A model generated the notes under the pieces. It had not been told where the DNA came from. It did not search any database and saw only the letters and a program-made list of their open reading frames with translations. This document shows positions 1 through 9,065 of a stretch of 64,000 nucleotides of DNA, one piece after another. The DNA is taken from the NCBI GenBank assembly GCA_902549785.1, contig CACCWT010000002.1:1-64000 (forward strand), written 5' to 3'. The translations under genes and the position numbers were made by a program. Every line of letters starts with the position of its first letter. Position 1 is the stretch's first letter. The DNA comes from an uncultured Pelagibacteraceae bacterium (lineage in GTDB: Bacteria > Pseudomonadota > Alphaproteobacteria > Pelagibacterales > Pelagibacteraceae).

Positions 1-116
1 TTGTAAAAGTAACACCAGATCATGGTCCAAATCAAGAAATGATAGGTAAAAATACTTCTGATCCATCATCAATTATTTATGCCTTTAAATTCCTAAATAA
101 AATAAATGATTTTTAA
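1..116 (+). CDS. pdxA: 4-hydroxythreonine-4-phosphate dehydrogenase, C-terminal fragment
   Basis: Only the last 37 codons are inside the window, read in frame from base 3 to a TAA at 114-116. They read VKVTPDHGPN, then GKNTSDPSSI and FKFLNK, which is the characteristic tail of PdxA, the NAD-dependent enzyme that oxidises 4-phosphohydroxy-L-threonine in the DXP-dependent vitamin B6 pathway. The stop overlaps the start of rsmA by 11 bases. A pdxA-rsmA pair is a common proteobacterial arrangement, which supports the call. The 5' part lies outside the window. Confidence 0.85.
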   Translation, partial: VKVTPDHGPNQEMIGKNTSDPSSIIYAFKFLNKINDF

Positions 117-900
117 TCCTAAGAGAAGTTTAGGGCAAAATTTCCTAGTTGATGATAAAATTTTAAACAAGATTATTGATATTGCAAATATAGATTTTGA
201 AAACGTAGTAATTGAAGTTGGCCCTGGAAAGGGTGCTTTGACTGATAAAATATTTGAAAAAAAACCAAGAAAACTTACCGTAATAGAGAAAGATGAAAGA
301 TTGTATAAATTCTTAAATAAAAAATTTGGATCTAAAATAGATATAATAAATAATGATATGATGAAAATTTCATATGAAAAATATTTAGAAGAAAATTTAA
401 TTATCTTTGGCAATTTACCCTATAATATTTCAACTCAAATCTTAACGAAATGGATTAAAATCAATAATCTTGAAAAATTTTGTAAAAAATTAATATTAAT
501 GTTTCAGAAAGAAGTAGCTGATAGAATTATTGCAGAGACAAACACTAAAAATTATGGAAGATTATCAATTATATCTAACTGGAAAATGAAAATTGAAAAA
601 ATAATAGATATAGAACCTAGAAGTTTTAGTCCTTCTCCCAAAGTTAAAAGCACTTTATTAGTTTTTGTTCCTAAAAAACAATATCATATTATAAAAGATC
701 CAAAGAATTTAGAACATATAACAAATATCTTTTTTAGCCAAAGACGTAAAATGATAAAAAAACCTATTAAATTTTTATTTAATAATTTTGAAGAGATATC
801 TAAAAAACTATCAATTGATTTAAAACTTAGACCCCAAAACTTAGACCATAAGACTTATTATAAGATTTGTGAACTTTATGAATTAGAGTTAATTAAGTAG
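106..900 (+). CDS. rsmA: 16S rRNA (adenine1518/1519-N6)-dimethyltransferase
   Basis: RsmA (KsgA) dimethylates two adjacent adenines in the 3' hairpin of 16S rRNA late in 30S assembly, using S-adenosylmethionine. The 264-residue length is normal. The N-terminus has the family KRSLGQNFL signature (residues 6-14), the SAM-binding loop VGPGKGALT is at about 38-46, and the catalytic NLPY motif is at 103-106. The C-terminal RNA-binding domain carries FFSQRRKM. The ATG overlaps the end of pdxA by 11 bases, so the two are probably co-transcribed and translationally coupled. The 3' end converges with and overlaps gmk by 25 bases. Confidence 0.97.
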   Translation: MIFNPKRSLGQNFLVDDKILNKIIDIANIDFENVVIEVGPGKGALTDKIFEKKPRKLTVIEKDERLYKFLNKKFGSKIDIINNDMMKISYEKYLEENLIIFGNLPYNISTQILTKWIKINNLEKFCKKLILMFQKEVADRIIAETNTKNYGRLSIISNWKMKIEKIIDIEPRSFSPSPKVKSTLLVFVPKKQYHIIKDPKNLEHITNIFFSQRRKMIKKPIKFLFNNFEEISKKLSIDLKLRPQNLDHKTYYKICELYELELIK

Positions 901-1520
901 TCAACATGACTTTTTATAATTTTTTTATTATATCCTAATTTTAAATTTGATTTTTTTTGTAAATTTACAAAATTATTAATCAACTTATAACATTTTTCTA
1001 CTTCATCATTTATTACAACAAAGTCATATTTTACCCAGTGCTTTACATCCTTCTCGAATTGCTTCATCCTTTCTTTAGCAATTTTTTTATCTTTCTGCTC
1101 TCTTTTTAACAGTCTTTTGAATAATTCTTTTTTAGATGGCGGCAAAATAAAAATTGTAATTATTTTAAATTTTAATTTTTTTTTTTTAATCTGTTCTGTT
1201 CCTTGCCAATCAATATCAAAAATAACATTTCCTCCATTTTCTAAATTTTGGATTACAGTCTCTTTTAACGAACCATAATAATTTTTGAACACTTTAGCAT
1301 ATTCTAAAAATTTGTTATTTTTTATTAATTTTTGGAATTTTTTTTTATTTACAAAGAAATAATCTCTTCCGTTTTTTTCATTTGCTCTAGGTTTTCTTGT
1401 GGTGTGAGAAATGGATATTTTATATTTTTTTCTAAGCGAAATTTTTTTAACTAGAGTAGTTTTTCCTGCGCCAGAAGGAGAGGATAGGATAACAATTACC
1501 CCTGCTTTTTTTTCGGCCAT
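876..1520 (-). CDS. gmk: Guanylate kinase
   Basis: Phosphorylates GMP to GDP with ATP, a step of guanine nucleotide supply. The P-loop SSPSGAGKTT lies at about residues 13-22 from the ATG, and the GMP-binding region contains SHTTRKPRANE followed by GRDYFFV, as in the family. I chose the ATG at 1520, 13 bases after the acpP stop. A TTG at 1553 is also in frame but would overlap acpP and add residues the family does not have. It is the last gene of a minus-strand run fabD-fabG-acpP-gmk, an unusual placement since gmk often sits with rpoZ. Its end overlaps the convergent rsmA. Confidence 0.95.
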   Translation of the reverse strand: MAEKKAGVIVILSSPSGAGKTTLVKKISLRKKYKISISHTTRKPRANEKNGRDYFFVNKKKFQKLIKNNKFLEYAKVFKNYYGSLKETVIQNLENGGNVIFDIDWQGTEQIKKKKLKFKIITIFILPPSKKELFKRLLKREQKDKKIAKERMKQFEKDVKHWVKYDFVVINDEVEKCYKLINNFVNLQKKSNLKLGYNKKIIKSHVDYLINSNS

Positions 1521-1533
1521 TAACGCAAAAAAG

Positions 1534-1773
1534 TTAGTTTGCTTTATTTTCAATAAATTTTACTGCATCACCTACAGTTAAAATTTTCTCAGCATCACTA
1601 TCAGATATTTCAGATCCAAATTCCTCTTCGAAAGCCATAACTAACTCAACTGTATCCAAACTATCTGCACCTAAGTCATCAATGAAACTCGAATCATCAT
1701 TTACTTTAGCTTCATCAATACCCAAGTGATCGGCAACTATTTTTTTTACTTTATTTGAAATATCATCTGACAT
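1534..1773 (-). CDS. acpP: Acyl carrier protein
   Basis: A 79-residue acidic protein that carries growing acyl chains on a 4'-phosphopantetheine arm during type II fatty acid synthesis. The attachment serine is Ser38 in the motif [10 protein letters not shown], with the usual acidic helix II after it. It lies 46 bases downstream of fabG in the same direction, the classical fabD-fabG-acpP order. Size, charge and motif leave little doubt. Confidence 0.97.
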   Translation of the reverse strand: MSDDISNKVKKIVADHLGIDEAKVNDDSSFIDDLGADSLDTVELVMAFEEEFGSEISDSDAEKILTVGDAVKFIENKAN

Positions 1774-1819
1774 TTTGTTCCTTTAGTTATTTTTGTTAAT
1801 AGATAATTTAAAGATTTTG

Positions 1820-2557
1820 TCAACTAAAATACATTCCTCCATTAACATGAATAGTTTCCCCAGTGATATAATCTGATAAGTTTGAACATAAAAAAGCAAT
1901 TGTATTAGCTACATCTTCGGGATTGCCAAATTTGTTTAGGGAAATTCTAGATTTTAGCAATTCTGTGTGGTCATTACTAATTTTGTCAGTCATATCAGAA
2001 AGTATGAACCCTGGTGAGACACAATTAACAGTTATATTTTTTTTCCCATATTCCAATGCTAAACTTTTAGACATTGCAATTATACCAGCTTTTGATGCGG
2101 CATAATTTGCTTGTCCAATATTTCCCGAGTGGCCAACAACAGAGGTTATATTTATAATTTTACCCTTTTTTGATTTTAACATTTTCTTTATTACGTTTTT
2201 AGTTAAAAAAAATGTTGATGAAAGGTTAATGTCAATTACTTTTTTCCACTCTTCCTCCCTCATTCTAATAGAAAGATTATCTTTTGTAATTCCTGCGTTA
2301 TTAATCAGAACATCAATTTTATTTGATAAGATTGTGCTACAGCTATCAACAAATTTCTCAATTTCGTTATGCTTCGAAATATCAAATTTTAATATATTTA
2401 TTTTTTCATGTTTATTCTTAATTTTTTTTAATTTTTCCTCATTAGTACCGGTGGCTAAAATATTCGCACCTCCTAAAACAAGCTTTTCTAAAATTGAGTT
2501 TCCAATTATACCAGTAGCACCTGTAACAACTACATTTAAATTTTTTAAATCAATCAT
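1820..2557 (-). CDS. fabG: 3-oxoacyl-[acyl-carrier-protein] reductase
   Basis: NADPH-dependent reduction of 3-ketoacyl-ACP in the elongation cycle. A classical 245-residue short-chain dehydrogenase: cofactor loop TGATGIIG at 12-19, NNAG at 86-89, and the catalytic set Ser139, Tyr152 and Lys156 (YAASK). The C-terminus ends with the usual GETIHVNGGMYF-like segment. Its ATG overlaps the fabD stop in an ATGA arrangement, indicating translational coupling. Placement between fabD and acpP separates it from generic SDR paralogues. Confidence 0.96.
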   Translation of the reverse strand: MIDLKNLNVVVTGATGIIGNSILEKLVLGGANILATGTNEEKLKKIKNKHEKINILKFDISKHNEIEKFVDSCSTILSNKIDVLINNAGITKDNLSIRMREEEWKKVIDINLSSTFFLTKNVIKKMLKSKKGKIINITSVVGHSGNIGQANYAASKAGIIAMSKSLALEYGKKNITVNCVSPGFILSDMTDKISNDHTELLKSRISLNKFGNPEDVANTIAFLCSNLSDYITGETIHVNGGMYFS

Positions 2558-3474
2558 AAATTCTCTAAATCATCTATATTATTTATTGGAATTAGTTTTA
2601 CATTTCTATCTATTCTTTTTACTAGTCCTGATAATACCTTTCCAGGACCGATTTCAATAAATTTATCACATCCAAGATTTATCATATTTATAATACTTTC
2701 TCTCCAACGAACAGGTTTTTCTATTTGCTCTATTAAAAGATTTTTAATTTTTTTTGGATCATTAGTGGGTTCGGCTGTCACATTTGATACTATCATATTT
2801 TTTGGATTAGAAAACTTAGTATTATTTAAGTGTTTATCCATAATTTTAGTTGCGGGACTCATTAACATACAATGAAAAGGCGCTGAAACTGGTAATTTGA
2901 TATTTTTAATATTTAATTTTTTTAATTCAATTGTAAGTTTTTCTAAATCATTCAATCTTCCACTTATAACTACTTGACCATTTGAATTATCATTTGCTAA
3001 AAAACAATTAAAATTATTTTTATTTTTTTTTATTATTTCTTGAACTTTGTCAATATTTTCACCTAATACAGCTACCATCCCTCCTTCGTTTTTGGGTACT
3101 GCATTTTGCATCGCATTCCCCCTTATTTTTAAAAGTCTTATTGTTTCTCGAAAGTTAATCACATTAGAACAAGCTAAGGCTGAATACTCACCTAAAGAAT
3201 GGCCAGCAAAATAATCTGCTTTTGTGATATCAAAAGATGTTTCATTTTTTATTACATTAAATATCGCAAAACTAACAAGGAAAATTGCAGGTTGTGTATT
3301 TTCAGTTTGATTTAAAATATCAGGTGGACCTTCAAAAATTATTTTTTTAATAGATAAATTTAATGTATCCTCAGCTTCTTCAAAAAGAACTTTGATATAA
3401 TCAAAATTATTATATAGATCTTTAGCCATTCCAACTGATTGTGAACCTTGACCAGGAAATAAAACAGAAAACAT
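2554..3474 (-). CDS. fabD: Malonyl-CoA:ACP transacylase
   Basis: Transfers malonyl from CoA to ACP to feed fatty acid elongation. The start FSVLFPGQGSQSVGM is the family N-terminus, the nucleophile Ser93 lies in GHSLGEYSA, and the catalytic His lies in PVSAPFHC. I place the start at the ATG at 3474; a TTG at 3489 is in frame but adds only five residues before the canonical beginning. First gene of the fab run. It is divergent from rpsF, so promoters for both must lie in about 85 bases at 3475-3558. Confidence 0.95.
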   Translation of the reverse strand: MFSVLFPGQGSQSVGMAKDLYNNFDYIKVLFEEAEDTLNLSIKKIIFEGPPDILNQTENTQPAIFLVSFAIFNVIKNETSFDITKADYFAGHSLGEYSALACSNVINFRETIRLLKIRGNAMQNAVPKNEGGMVAVLGENIDKVQEIIKKNKNNFNCFLANDNSNGQVVISGRLNDLEKLTIELKKLNIKNIKLPVSAPFHCMLMSPATKIMDKHLNNTKFSNPKNMIVSNVTAEPTNDPKKIKNLLIEQIEKPVRWRESIINMINLGCDKFIEIGPGKVLSGLVKRIDRNVKLIPINNIDDLENL

Positions 3475-3558
3475 AGAAAATATAAGCAAAAACCTTATTT
3501 TTTATATTGTAATTAAAAAATTATAATAGTATATCCTCTGTTTTTTGAAAGAAATATT

Positions 3559-3906
3559 ATGAACTTTTACGAGCACACAATTATAGCAAGGCAAGATATA
3601 AGCCCTAGCCAATTAAAACAAATTGAGGAAAAATATTCTAAAATCGTGGAAAAATTAGATGGGGATATAATTAAATTAGAAAATTGGGGATTAATGAATT
3701 TATCATATTTAATCAAAAAAAATAAAAAAGGAAATTATATACATTTTAAAATTAAAGCTGATGGGAAGATAATATCTGAACTTGAGAAGAACGAGAAAAT
3801 AGACAAAAACTTATTAAGGTATTTAACTGTAAAAGTAAAAAAATTCGATCTTGATACTAACTACTTCAAAAAAAATGAAGAAAATGAAAACTTACAAAAG
3901 AATTAG
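3559..3906 (+). CDS. rpsF: 30S ribosomal protein S6
   Basis: S6 binds 16S rRNA as a heterodimer with S18 in the platform of the small subunit. The sequence begins [15 protein letters not shown], has the [13 protein letters not shown] strand typical of S6, and ends in a charged asparagine/glutamate tail. It is 115 residues, slightly short, as common in streamlined genomes. It heads the conserved rpsF-rpsR-rplI operon. I looked for an S6:S18 autoregulatory leader hairpin in the roughly 70 bases upstream and could not recognise one. Confidence 0.96.
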   Translation: MNFYEHTIIARQDISPSQLKQIEEKYSKIVEKLDGDIIKLENWGLMNLSYLIKKNKKGNYIHFKIKADGKIISELEKNEKIDKNLLRYLTVKVKKFDLDTNYFKKNEENENLQKN

Positions 3907-3911
3907 GAGTA

Positions 3912-4178
3912 ATGAAGAAAAACAATAAAAAAAAAGGTAAACAAAGTAACTTTGCCAAGCTTAGTATTTTTCAAAACCAAAAATACAAATTTAAAAAAAA
4001 ATGTCCACTCTCAGGCAAAGGTGCTCCAATTGTAGATTATAAAAATATAAAATTATTAAAAAGATATATATCTGAGAATGGAAAAATTTTACCTTCCAGA
4101 ATAACTTCTGTTAGTCAAAAAAAACAAAGAGAACTATCTTTATCTATTAAAAGAGCAAGAAATTTAGCGCTACTTTAA
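3912..4178 (+). CDS. rpsR: 30S ribosomal protein S18
   Basis: Partner of S6 in the 30S platform. An 88-residue basic protein with the family core: [32 protein letters not shown], then the C-terminal [18 protein letters not shown]. The lysine-rich N-terminus ([10 protein letters not shown]) is an extended form of the usual short basic arm. It follows rpsF by five bases and precedes rplI by one base, so the three genes are one transcript. Confidence 0.96.
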   Translation: MKKNNKKKGKQSNFAKLSIFQNQKYKFKKKCPLSGKGAPIVDYKNIKLLKRYISENGKILPSRITSVSQKKQRELSLSIKRARNLALL

Positions 4179-4179
4179 A

Positions 4180-4638
4180 ATGAAAGTTATATTACTTGAA
4201 AATGTTAGAAAAATTGGATCAATTGGTGAAATAATTGATGTAAAGAGAGGATTTGCAAGAAATTTCCTTATAGCAAATAAAAAAGCTTTATTTGCTTCAA
4301 AAGATAATATTAAAGAAGTTGAGAAAATTAAACAAGATTTAAATAAGAAAGATAATGACAAAAAAAAAGAAGCTAAATTAATTCATGAAAAAATTAAAAA
4401 TAAAGAGTATGAAATTAAAAAATTAAGCACTGAAAATAATGAATTATATGGCTCTGTTAAACCAACAGAAATTTCAAAAGTTCTAGAGGAGGTTGATCAA
4501 GTAAAAATTAATCCATCATTAATACAACCCTCAAAAGAGATCAAATCTATTGGGAGTTTTGAAGTTCAAATAAACCTTCACCCAGAAGTACAAACACAAA
4601 TAGTAGTCAACACAATAGCTCAAGAAGACACAAAATAA
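4180..4638 (+). CDS. rplI: 50S ribosomal protein L9
   Basis: L9 bridges the base of the L1 stalk with a long helix joining two globular domains. The N-terminal domain MKVILLENVRKIGSIGEIIDV and GFARNFLI (about 25-32) is diagnostic. A lysine-rich helix (about 50-80) follows, then a C-terminal domain with LYGSVKPTEI. 152 residues, normal size. Its start codon lies one base after the rpsR stop. About 67 non-coding bases follow before dnaB. Confidence 0.96.
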   Translation: MKVILLENVRKIGSIGEIIDVKRGFARNFLIANKKALFASKDNIKEVEKIKQDLNKKDNDKKKEAKLIHEKIKNKEYEIKKLSTENNELYGSVKPTEISKVLEEVDQVKINPSLIQPSKEIKSIGSFEVQINLHPEVQTQIVVNTIAQEDTK

Positions 4639-4647
4639 TTATACACA
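4639..4647 (+). promoter_or_regulatory. Candidate DnaA box upstream of dnaB
   Basis: The nonamer TTATACACA matches the loose DnaA-box consensus TTWTNCACA. It sits at the rplI stop, 59 bases before the dnaB start, in the only non-coding gap of this region. Such 9-mers occur by chance in AT-rich DNA, so the link to DnaA control of dnaB is inference. Confidence 0.3.
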
Positions 4648-4705
4648 GCTATCCCCAGTAAAAATAATAATTTGTTTTTTAAAATTTTTTCTGTAGATTT
4701 CTTTT

Positions 4706-6121
4706 GTGTCTCAACCTCTTAATTTAGTAAAAAATAAATTAGTAGAACTTCCAAACAATATTGAAGCAGAACAGTCAGTAATTGGCTCAATTTTACTTTC
4801 TAATGAAATATTTGATGAGATTAATATTTTAATTTCTAGCAAAAATTTTTACGATCCAATGCATCAAAAGATTTATAGTGCGATAGAAAGTCTAATATAT
4901 AAAGGACTATTAGCCAATCCAATTACATTAAAAAATTACTTTGAGAATGAAAAGGATGAAATCGATATTCCTCAATATTTGGTTAAAATAACAAAATTTT
5001 CTGCTTCCTCTAGACAAAGTATTGAATATTCAAAACTCATTTATGATCTTTATGTAAAAAGGGAATTAATTAAAATTTCAGATAATATAATTGATACTGC
5101 AAAACTTAATGATCTCAATAATGATGGACAACAAATTATTGAAAAATTTGAAAAATCTTTATTTGATTTAGCTGAAAAAGGATCCTTTAATTCTTCAATT
5201 GTAAAATTTGATGAAGCAATGAGACAAACTATAGAGATGGCATCTAATGCCTATAAAAATGAGGAAGGTATTGTGGGCGTGCCGTCAGGTCTTAAAGATC
5301 TGGATGATAGATTAGGTGGTATGCATAAATCAGATTTGATCATTATTGCAGGACGCCCCTCTATGGGAAAAACAGCTTTGGCTACAAACATTGCATTTCA
5401 TGCTGCAAAAAATATTCAAGAAAAAGGAGAAAAAACTTGTATAGCCTTTTTTTCGTTAGAAATGTCATCAGAACAATTGTCAACAAGAATACTTGCTGAA
5501 CAATCTAGAATTAAATCTAACGATATTAGACGTGGAAAAATTTCAGAAGAACAATTTGATAAATTTATAGAAACTTCAAAAAATATTGCTGAACTACCTT
5601 TATACATTGATGAAACTCCAGCTATATCAATAGCTGCTCTTAGTAATAGAGCTAGAAGAATTAAAAGAATTCATGGGTTAGAAATGATTGTAATCGACTA
5701 TATTCAGTTAATGAGAGGAACAAATTTTAAAGATGGAAGAGTTCAGGAAATTTCAGAAATAACCCAAGGTTTAAAAGCTCTTGCGAAAGAATTAGCAGTT
5801 CCTGTGCTTGCGCTTTCTCAATTATCTCGAGCAGTTGAACAAAGAGATGATAAAAAACCTTTACTTTCAGATCTAAGAGAATCCGGTTCGATAGAGCAAG
5901 ATGCTGATGTTGTAATGTTTGTTTTTAGAGAATCATATTATTTAAAAAATAAAGAGCCAAGACCTGCTACTGTTGAACACGCTGAATGGCAGGCAAAAAT
6001 GAATGAAATTTCTCATTTAGCGGAACTACTCATACTAAAACAAAGACATGGCCCAACAGGTACTATAATGCTTGAATTTGAGGAAATGTTTACAAAATTT
6101 AAAGATATTCAAAATAATTAA
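4706..6121 (+). CDS. dnaB: Replicative DNA helicase DnaB
   Basis: Hexameric 5'-3' helicase that unwinds DNA at the replication fork. The 471-residue protein has the N-terminal primase-interaction domain (PNNIEAEQSVIGSIL at 16-30) and a RecA-like C-terminal domain with Walker A GRPSMGKTA at about 216-224, Walker B MIVIDYIQLM, and the DnaB signature LSQLSRAVEQR with SDLRESGSIEQDAD. The start is GTG, directly followed by the usual N-terminal sequence. Gene order rpsR-rplI-dnaB is widely conserved. Confidence 0.97.
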   Translation: MSQPLNLVKNKLVELPNNIEAEQSVIGSILLSNEIFDEINILISSKNFYDPMHQKIYSAIESLIYKGLLANPITLKNYFENEKDEIDIPQYLVKITKFSASSRQSIEYSKLIYDLYVKRELIKISDNIIDTAKLNDLNNDGQQIIEKFEKSLFDLAEKGSFNSSIVKFDEAMRQTIEMASNAYKNEEGIVGVPSGLKDLDDRLGGMHKSDLIIIAGRPSMGKTALATNIAFHAAKNIQEKGEKTCIAFFSLEMSSEQLSTRILAEQSRIKSNDIRRGKISEEQFDKFIETSKNIAELPLYIDETPAISIAALSNRARRIKRIHGLEMIVIDYIQLMRGTNFKDGRVQEISEITQGLKALAKELAVPVLALSQLSRAVEQRDDKKPLLSDLRESGSIEQDADVVMFVFRESYYLKNKEPRPATVEHAEWQAKMNEISHLAELLILKQRHGPTGTIMLEFEEMFTKFKDIQNN

Positions 6122-6146
6122 TATAAATTATAAAAGCTAATATCAA

Positions 6147-8519
6147 ATGTTAGCTAATTTTTACGAAAAAAATATTATAGAAAAACCTAAGCTAGTTTTT
6201 TCGATCTTGGTGTTAATATTAATTACCTCTTTTTACTTTTCTAAAGATTTTCGCTTAGATGCAAGTTCAGAGACTTTGTTACTAGAAAACGATCCTGATC
6301 TAAAATATCTTAATGAAATAAATGAGAGATATGGTGGTAAGGAATTTCTGGTACTGACCTACTCCCCAGATAGTAAAATGAATTCGCAGAACTCAATTAG
6401 AAATCTTTCTGAATTAAAAAAAGATTTAAAATCATTAAAATGGGTTCATAATGTTGTTACACTTTTAGACATTCCCTTGTTAGAAGCAACAGATGATAGT
6501 TTAATTGAACGTATTCAAAATTTTAAAACGTTAACAAGTAAGAATATAAATAAAGACCGTGGATTTAATGAAATCTTAAACAGTCCAGTATTTAGAAACT
6601 TTGTGATCAGTGAAGACGGAAAAACAAGTGGTATCATTGTGTATATAAAACCAAATAAAGCAGAAAAAGAGATAAAGACTGATAAAGAATTAGAGAATTA
6701 TAAAGATAAAATTAAAAAAGAGCGACATCAAAATATTTTAGAAATTAGAGAAGTCATAAAAAATCATAACCAAAATACACAGATTTATCTCGGAGGTATT
6801 CCAATGATAGCAGATGACATGATGACATTTATTAAAAATGACATTGTTACATTTGGAATTGGGGTATTAATTTTTATAATCTTAACACTTTGGTATGTAT
6901 TCAGAAATATAATTTGGATAATAATTCCGATCAGTAGCTGTTTCTTTTCAGTTGTATTTATGACAGGTTTTCTGGGTTTGGTTGGGTGGAAAGTTACAGT
7001 AATTTCATCAAATTTTATCGCGTTAATGTTAATTCTTACAATGGCAATGAATATTCACATGAGTACTAGATTTTTGCAATTGAATAAGCAGTTTCCAGAA
7101 AAGAAAAAAATTGAAATTTTAATTTTGACAACAAGAAAAATGATTTGGCCAATATTTTATACTGTCTTAACAACGATATGTGCTTTTATGTCATTAGTTT
7201 TTAGTGACATAAAACCAATTATAGATTTTGGATGGATGATGACTTTTGGACTAATAACCTCGCTAACAATTACATTCACACTTCTTCCTACATTATTAAG
7301 TTTTGTTCAAAACTCAAATGTTCGATTAACTGAGGAAAAGGACTCAAAAATAACAAGATATCTAGGAGTATTGTCAATTAAAAATAAAAACTACATATTT
7401 GGTTTAACTGGGATTATTATATTTTTGAGCATATTTGGTATCGCAAAATTAGAAGTTGAAAATAGTTTCATCAATTACTTTGATAAAAATACTGAGATTT
7501 ATAAAGGCATGAAGTTAATAGATGAAAAGCTGGGTGGAACAACTCCCTTGGAGGTAATTTTAAAATTTCCAAAAGATGAAGATGAAGAAACTGATAGTGA
7601 GAATGATTGGGGCGATGAGGATGAAAATGACAATAAATATTGGTTTACAAAAGATAAAATTAATAAAATAACTCGAGTTCACAATTATTTAGATAATATT
7701 GATGCTGTAGGTAAAGTTTTATCCTTTTCATCAATAATTGAAGTTGCAACAAAATTAAATAATAATAAACCACTTGGAACTTTAGAAATGGGAGTTTTAT
7801 ATACTAAAATTCCTGATAATATTAAAAAAGAAATAGTAGACCCATATATATCTATAAAAAATTCTGAAGCTCGAATAAGTTTAAGAATAAAAGACTCTTT
7901 AGATGGATTGAGAAGAAATGATCTTATTAATCAAATTAATTTTGATTTAGAAAATAAATTAAATATCAGTAAAGATGAATTTAAACTTGGAGGTGTGCTT
8001 ATATTGTTCAATAATTTACTTCAAAGTTTATTTAAATCCCAAATCTTAACTCTTGGATTTGTGATGGTTGGAATATTTGTTATGTTTTTAATTCTTTTTA
8101 GAAATATTAAAATTTCACTAATTGGTGTAATACCTAATTTTATTGCGGCCTTTTTTATTCTGGGAATAATTGGTTTAGCCGGCATCCCTTTGGATATGAT
8201 GACAATTACAATTGCTGCTATCACGATTGGTATTGCTGTAGATAATAGCATTCATTATATTTATAGATTTAGGGAAGAACTTACTAAAATAAAAGATTAC
8301 AATAAAACACTTAAATATTGTCATTCGACAGTAGGAGTTGCTATACTAAATACATCTATTACAATTGTATTTGGGTTTTCTATTTTGGTTTTATCTAATT
8401 TTATACCAACTATTTATTTTGGTGTCTTCACTGGGTTAGCAATGCTATTGGCTATGATATCAGTTTTAACATTATTGCCATCTTTACTTTTAATGCTCAA
8501 ACCTTTTAAGATTAAATAA
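6147..8519 (+). CDS. RND / MMPL-family exporter (substrate unknown)
   Basis: A 790-residue inner-membrane protein with the two-fold RND layout: one N-terminal transmembrane helix, a periplasmic domain, five helices (about 230-390), a second lone helix near 415-435, a second periplasmic domain and five final helices. The signature GIAVDNSIHYIYRFREEL occurs in the second helical bundle. It resembles predicted exporters that move lipids such as hopanoids (HpnN type), but I see no hopanoid genes nearby, so substrate is open. Residues about 477-497 form a very acidic insert (Asp/Glu/Asn-rich) in the second periplasmic domain. It lies four bases before cvpA. Confidence 0.8.
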   Translation: MLANFYEKNIIEKPKLVFSILVLILITSFYFSKDFRLDASSETLLLENDPDLKYLNEINERYGGKEFLVLTYSPDSKMNSQNSIRNLSELKKDLKSLKWVHNVVTLLDIPLLEATDDSLIERIQNFKTLTSKNINKDRGFNEILNSPVFRNFVISEDGKTSGIIVYIKPNKAEKEIKTDKELENYKDKIKKERHQNILEIREVIKNHNQNTQIYLGGIPMIADDMMTFIKNDIVTFGIGVLIFIILTLWYVFRNIIWIIIPISSCFFSVVFMTGFLGLVGWKVTVISSNFIALMLILTMAMNIHMSTRFLQLNKQFPEKKKIEILILTTRKMIWPIFYTVLTTICAFMSLVFSDIKPIIDFGWMMTFGLITSLTITFTLLPTLLSFVQNSNVRLTEEKDSKITRYLGVLSIKNKNYIFGLTGIIIFLSIFGIAKLEVENSFINYFDKNTEIYKGMKLIDEKLGGTTPLEVILKFPKDEDEETDSENDWGDEDENDNKYWFTKDKINKITRVHNYLDNIDAVGKVLSFSSIIEVATKLNNNKPLGTLEMGVLYTKIPDNIKKEIVDPYISIKNSEARISLRIKDSLDGLRRNDLINQINFDLENKLNISKDEFKLGGVLILFNNLLQSLFKSQILTLGFVMVGIFVMFLILFRNIKISLIGVIPNFIAAFFILGIIGLAGIPLDMMTITIAAITIGIAVDNSIHYIYRFREELTKIKDYNKTLKYCHSTVGVAILNTSITIVFGFSILVLSNFIPTIYFGVFTGLAMLLAMISVLTLLPSLLLMLKPFKIK

Positions 8520-8522
8520 TTA

Positions 8523-9065
8523 ATGGAAGTTGTAAAAGATTTTTTTACTGAACTTTATACCTTTGATATTGTTTATTTAGTTTTCACAGCACTATCCTTG
8601 ATGACATGTACAAAAAAAGGTTTTTTATTGAGCATTTTGTCAGCCTCTAAATGGCTTTTAGCATATGTTGTTACTCTATTTCTATTTCCAAAAGTAAAGC
8701 CATATTTTGAGGATATAATTGATAGTGAATACGTCCTTGATATTGCAGTTGGTATAGGATTATTCATAATAATTATATTTTTAATTTTATTAATAAATAA
8801 AGGAATTAATAGAGCAGTCACCTACTCTGGATTAGGAAATCTAGATAGAATCTTTGGTTTCTTTTTTGGATTTATCAGGGCTTACGTTATAGTTGTATGT
8901 ATTTATACAACTATAAATATCATCTATAACCATAAAAAATGGCCAATTAATTTAGATGATGCTTTTACATATGCATGGGTTGAAAAAGGCAGTAACTATC
9001 TTATAAAAGAATTTCCTGAAAAAAAAGAATATGAAGAAACTAAAGAAAAAGTTCAAGATATATGA
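8523..9065 (+). CDS. cvpA: CvpA-family membrane protein
   Basis: A 180-residue protein with four predicted membrane helices and the CvpA-family motif around GLGNLDRIFGFFFGFIRAYVIV (about 99-120, shown in part). CvpA is required for colicin V production in E. coli and affects envelope stress; its molecular role is not settled. It lies immediately before purF, with which it overlaps by 35 bases, the same neighbour as in many proteobacteria. Confidence 0.88.
   Translation: MEVVKDFFTELYTFDIVYLVFTALSLMTCTKKGFLLSILSASKWLLAYVVTLFLFPKVKPYFEDIIDSEYVLDIAVGIGLFIIIIFLILLINKGINRAVTYSGLGNLDRIFGFFFGFIRAYVIVVCIYTTINIIYNHKKWPINLDDAFTYAWVEKGSNYLIKEFPEKKEYEETKEKVQDI

Noticed and set aside
93..413. Open frame of 106 codons antisense to rsmA
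   Set aside because: It lies wholly over a well-supported gene, is rich in Phe/Ile/Ser as expected from the reverse complement of Lys/Asn/Glu-rich coding sequence, and has no family features.
2229..2660. 143-codon open frame antisense to fabG/fabD
   Set aside because: Mirror of two conserved genes; composition is that of a shadow frame.
3490..3558. S6:S18 autoregulatory leader
   Set aside because: I could not find the hairpin and bulge pattern in the AT-rich sequence.
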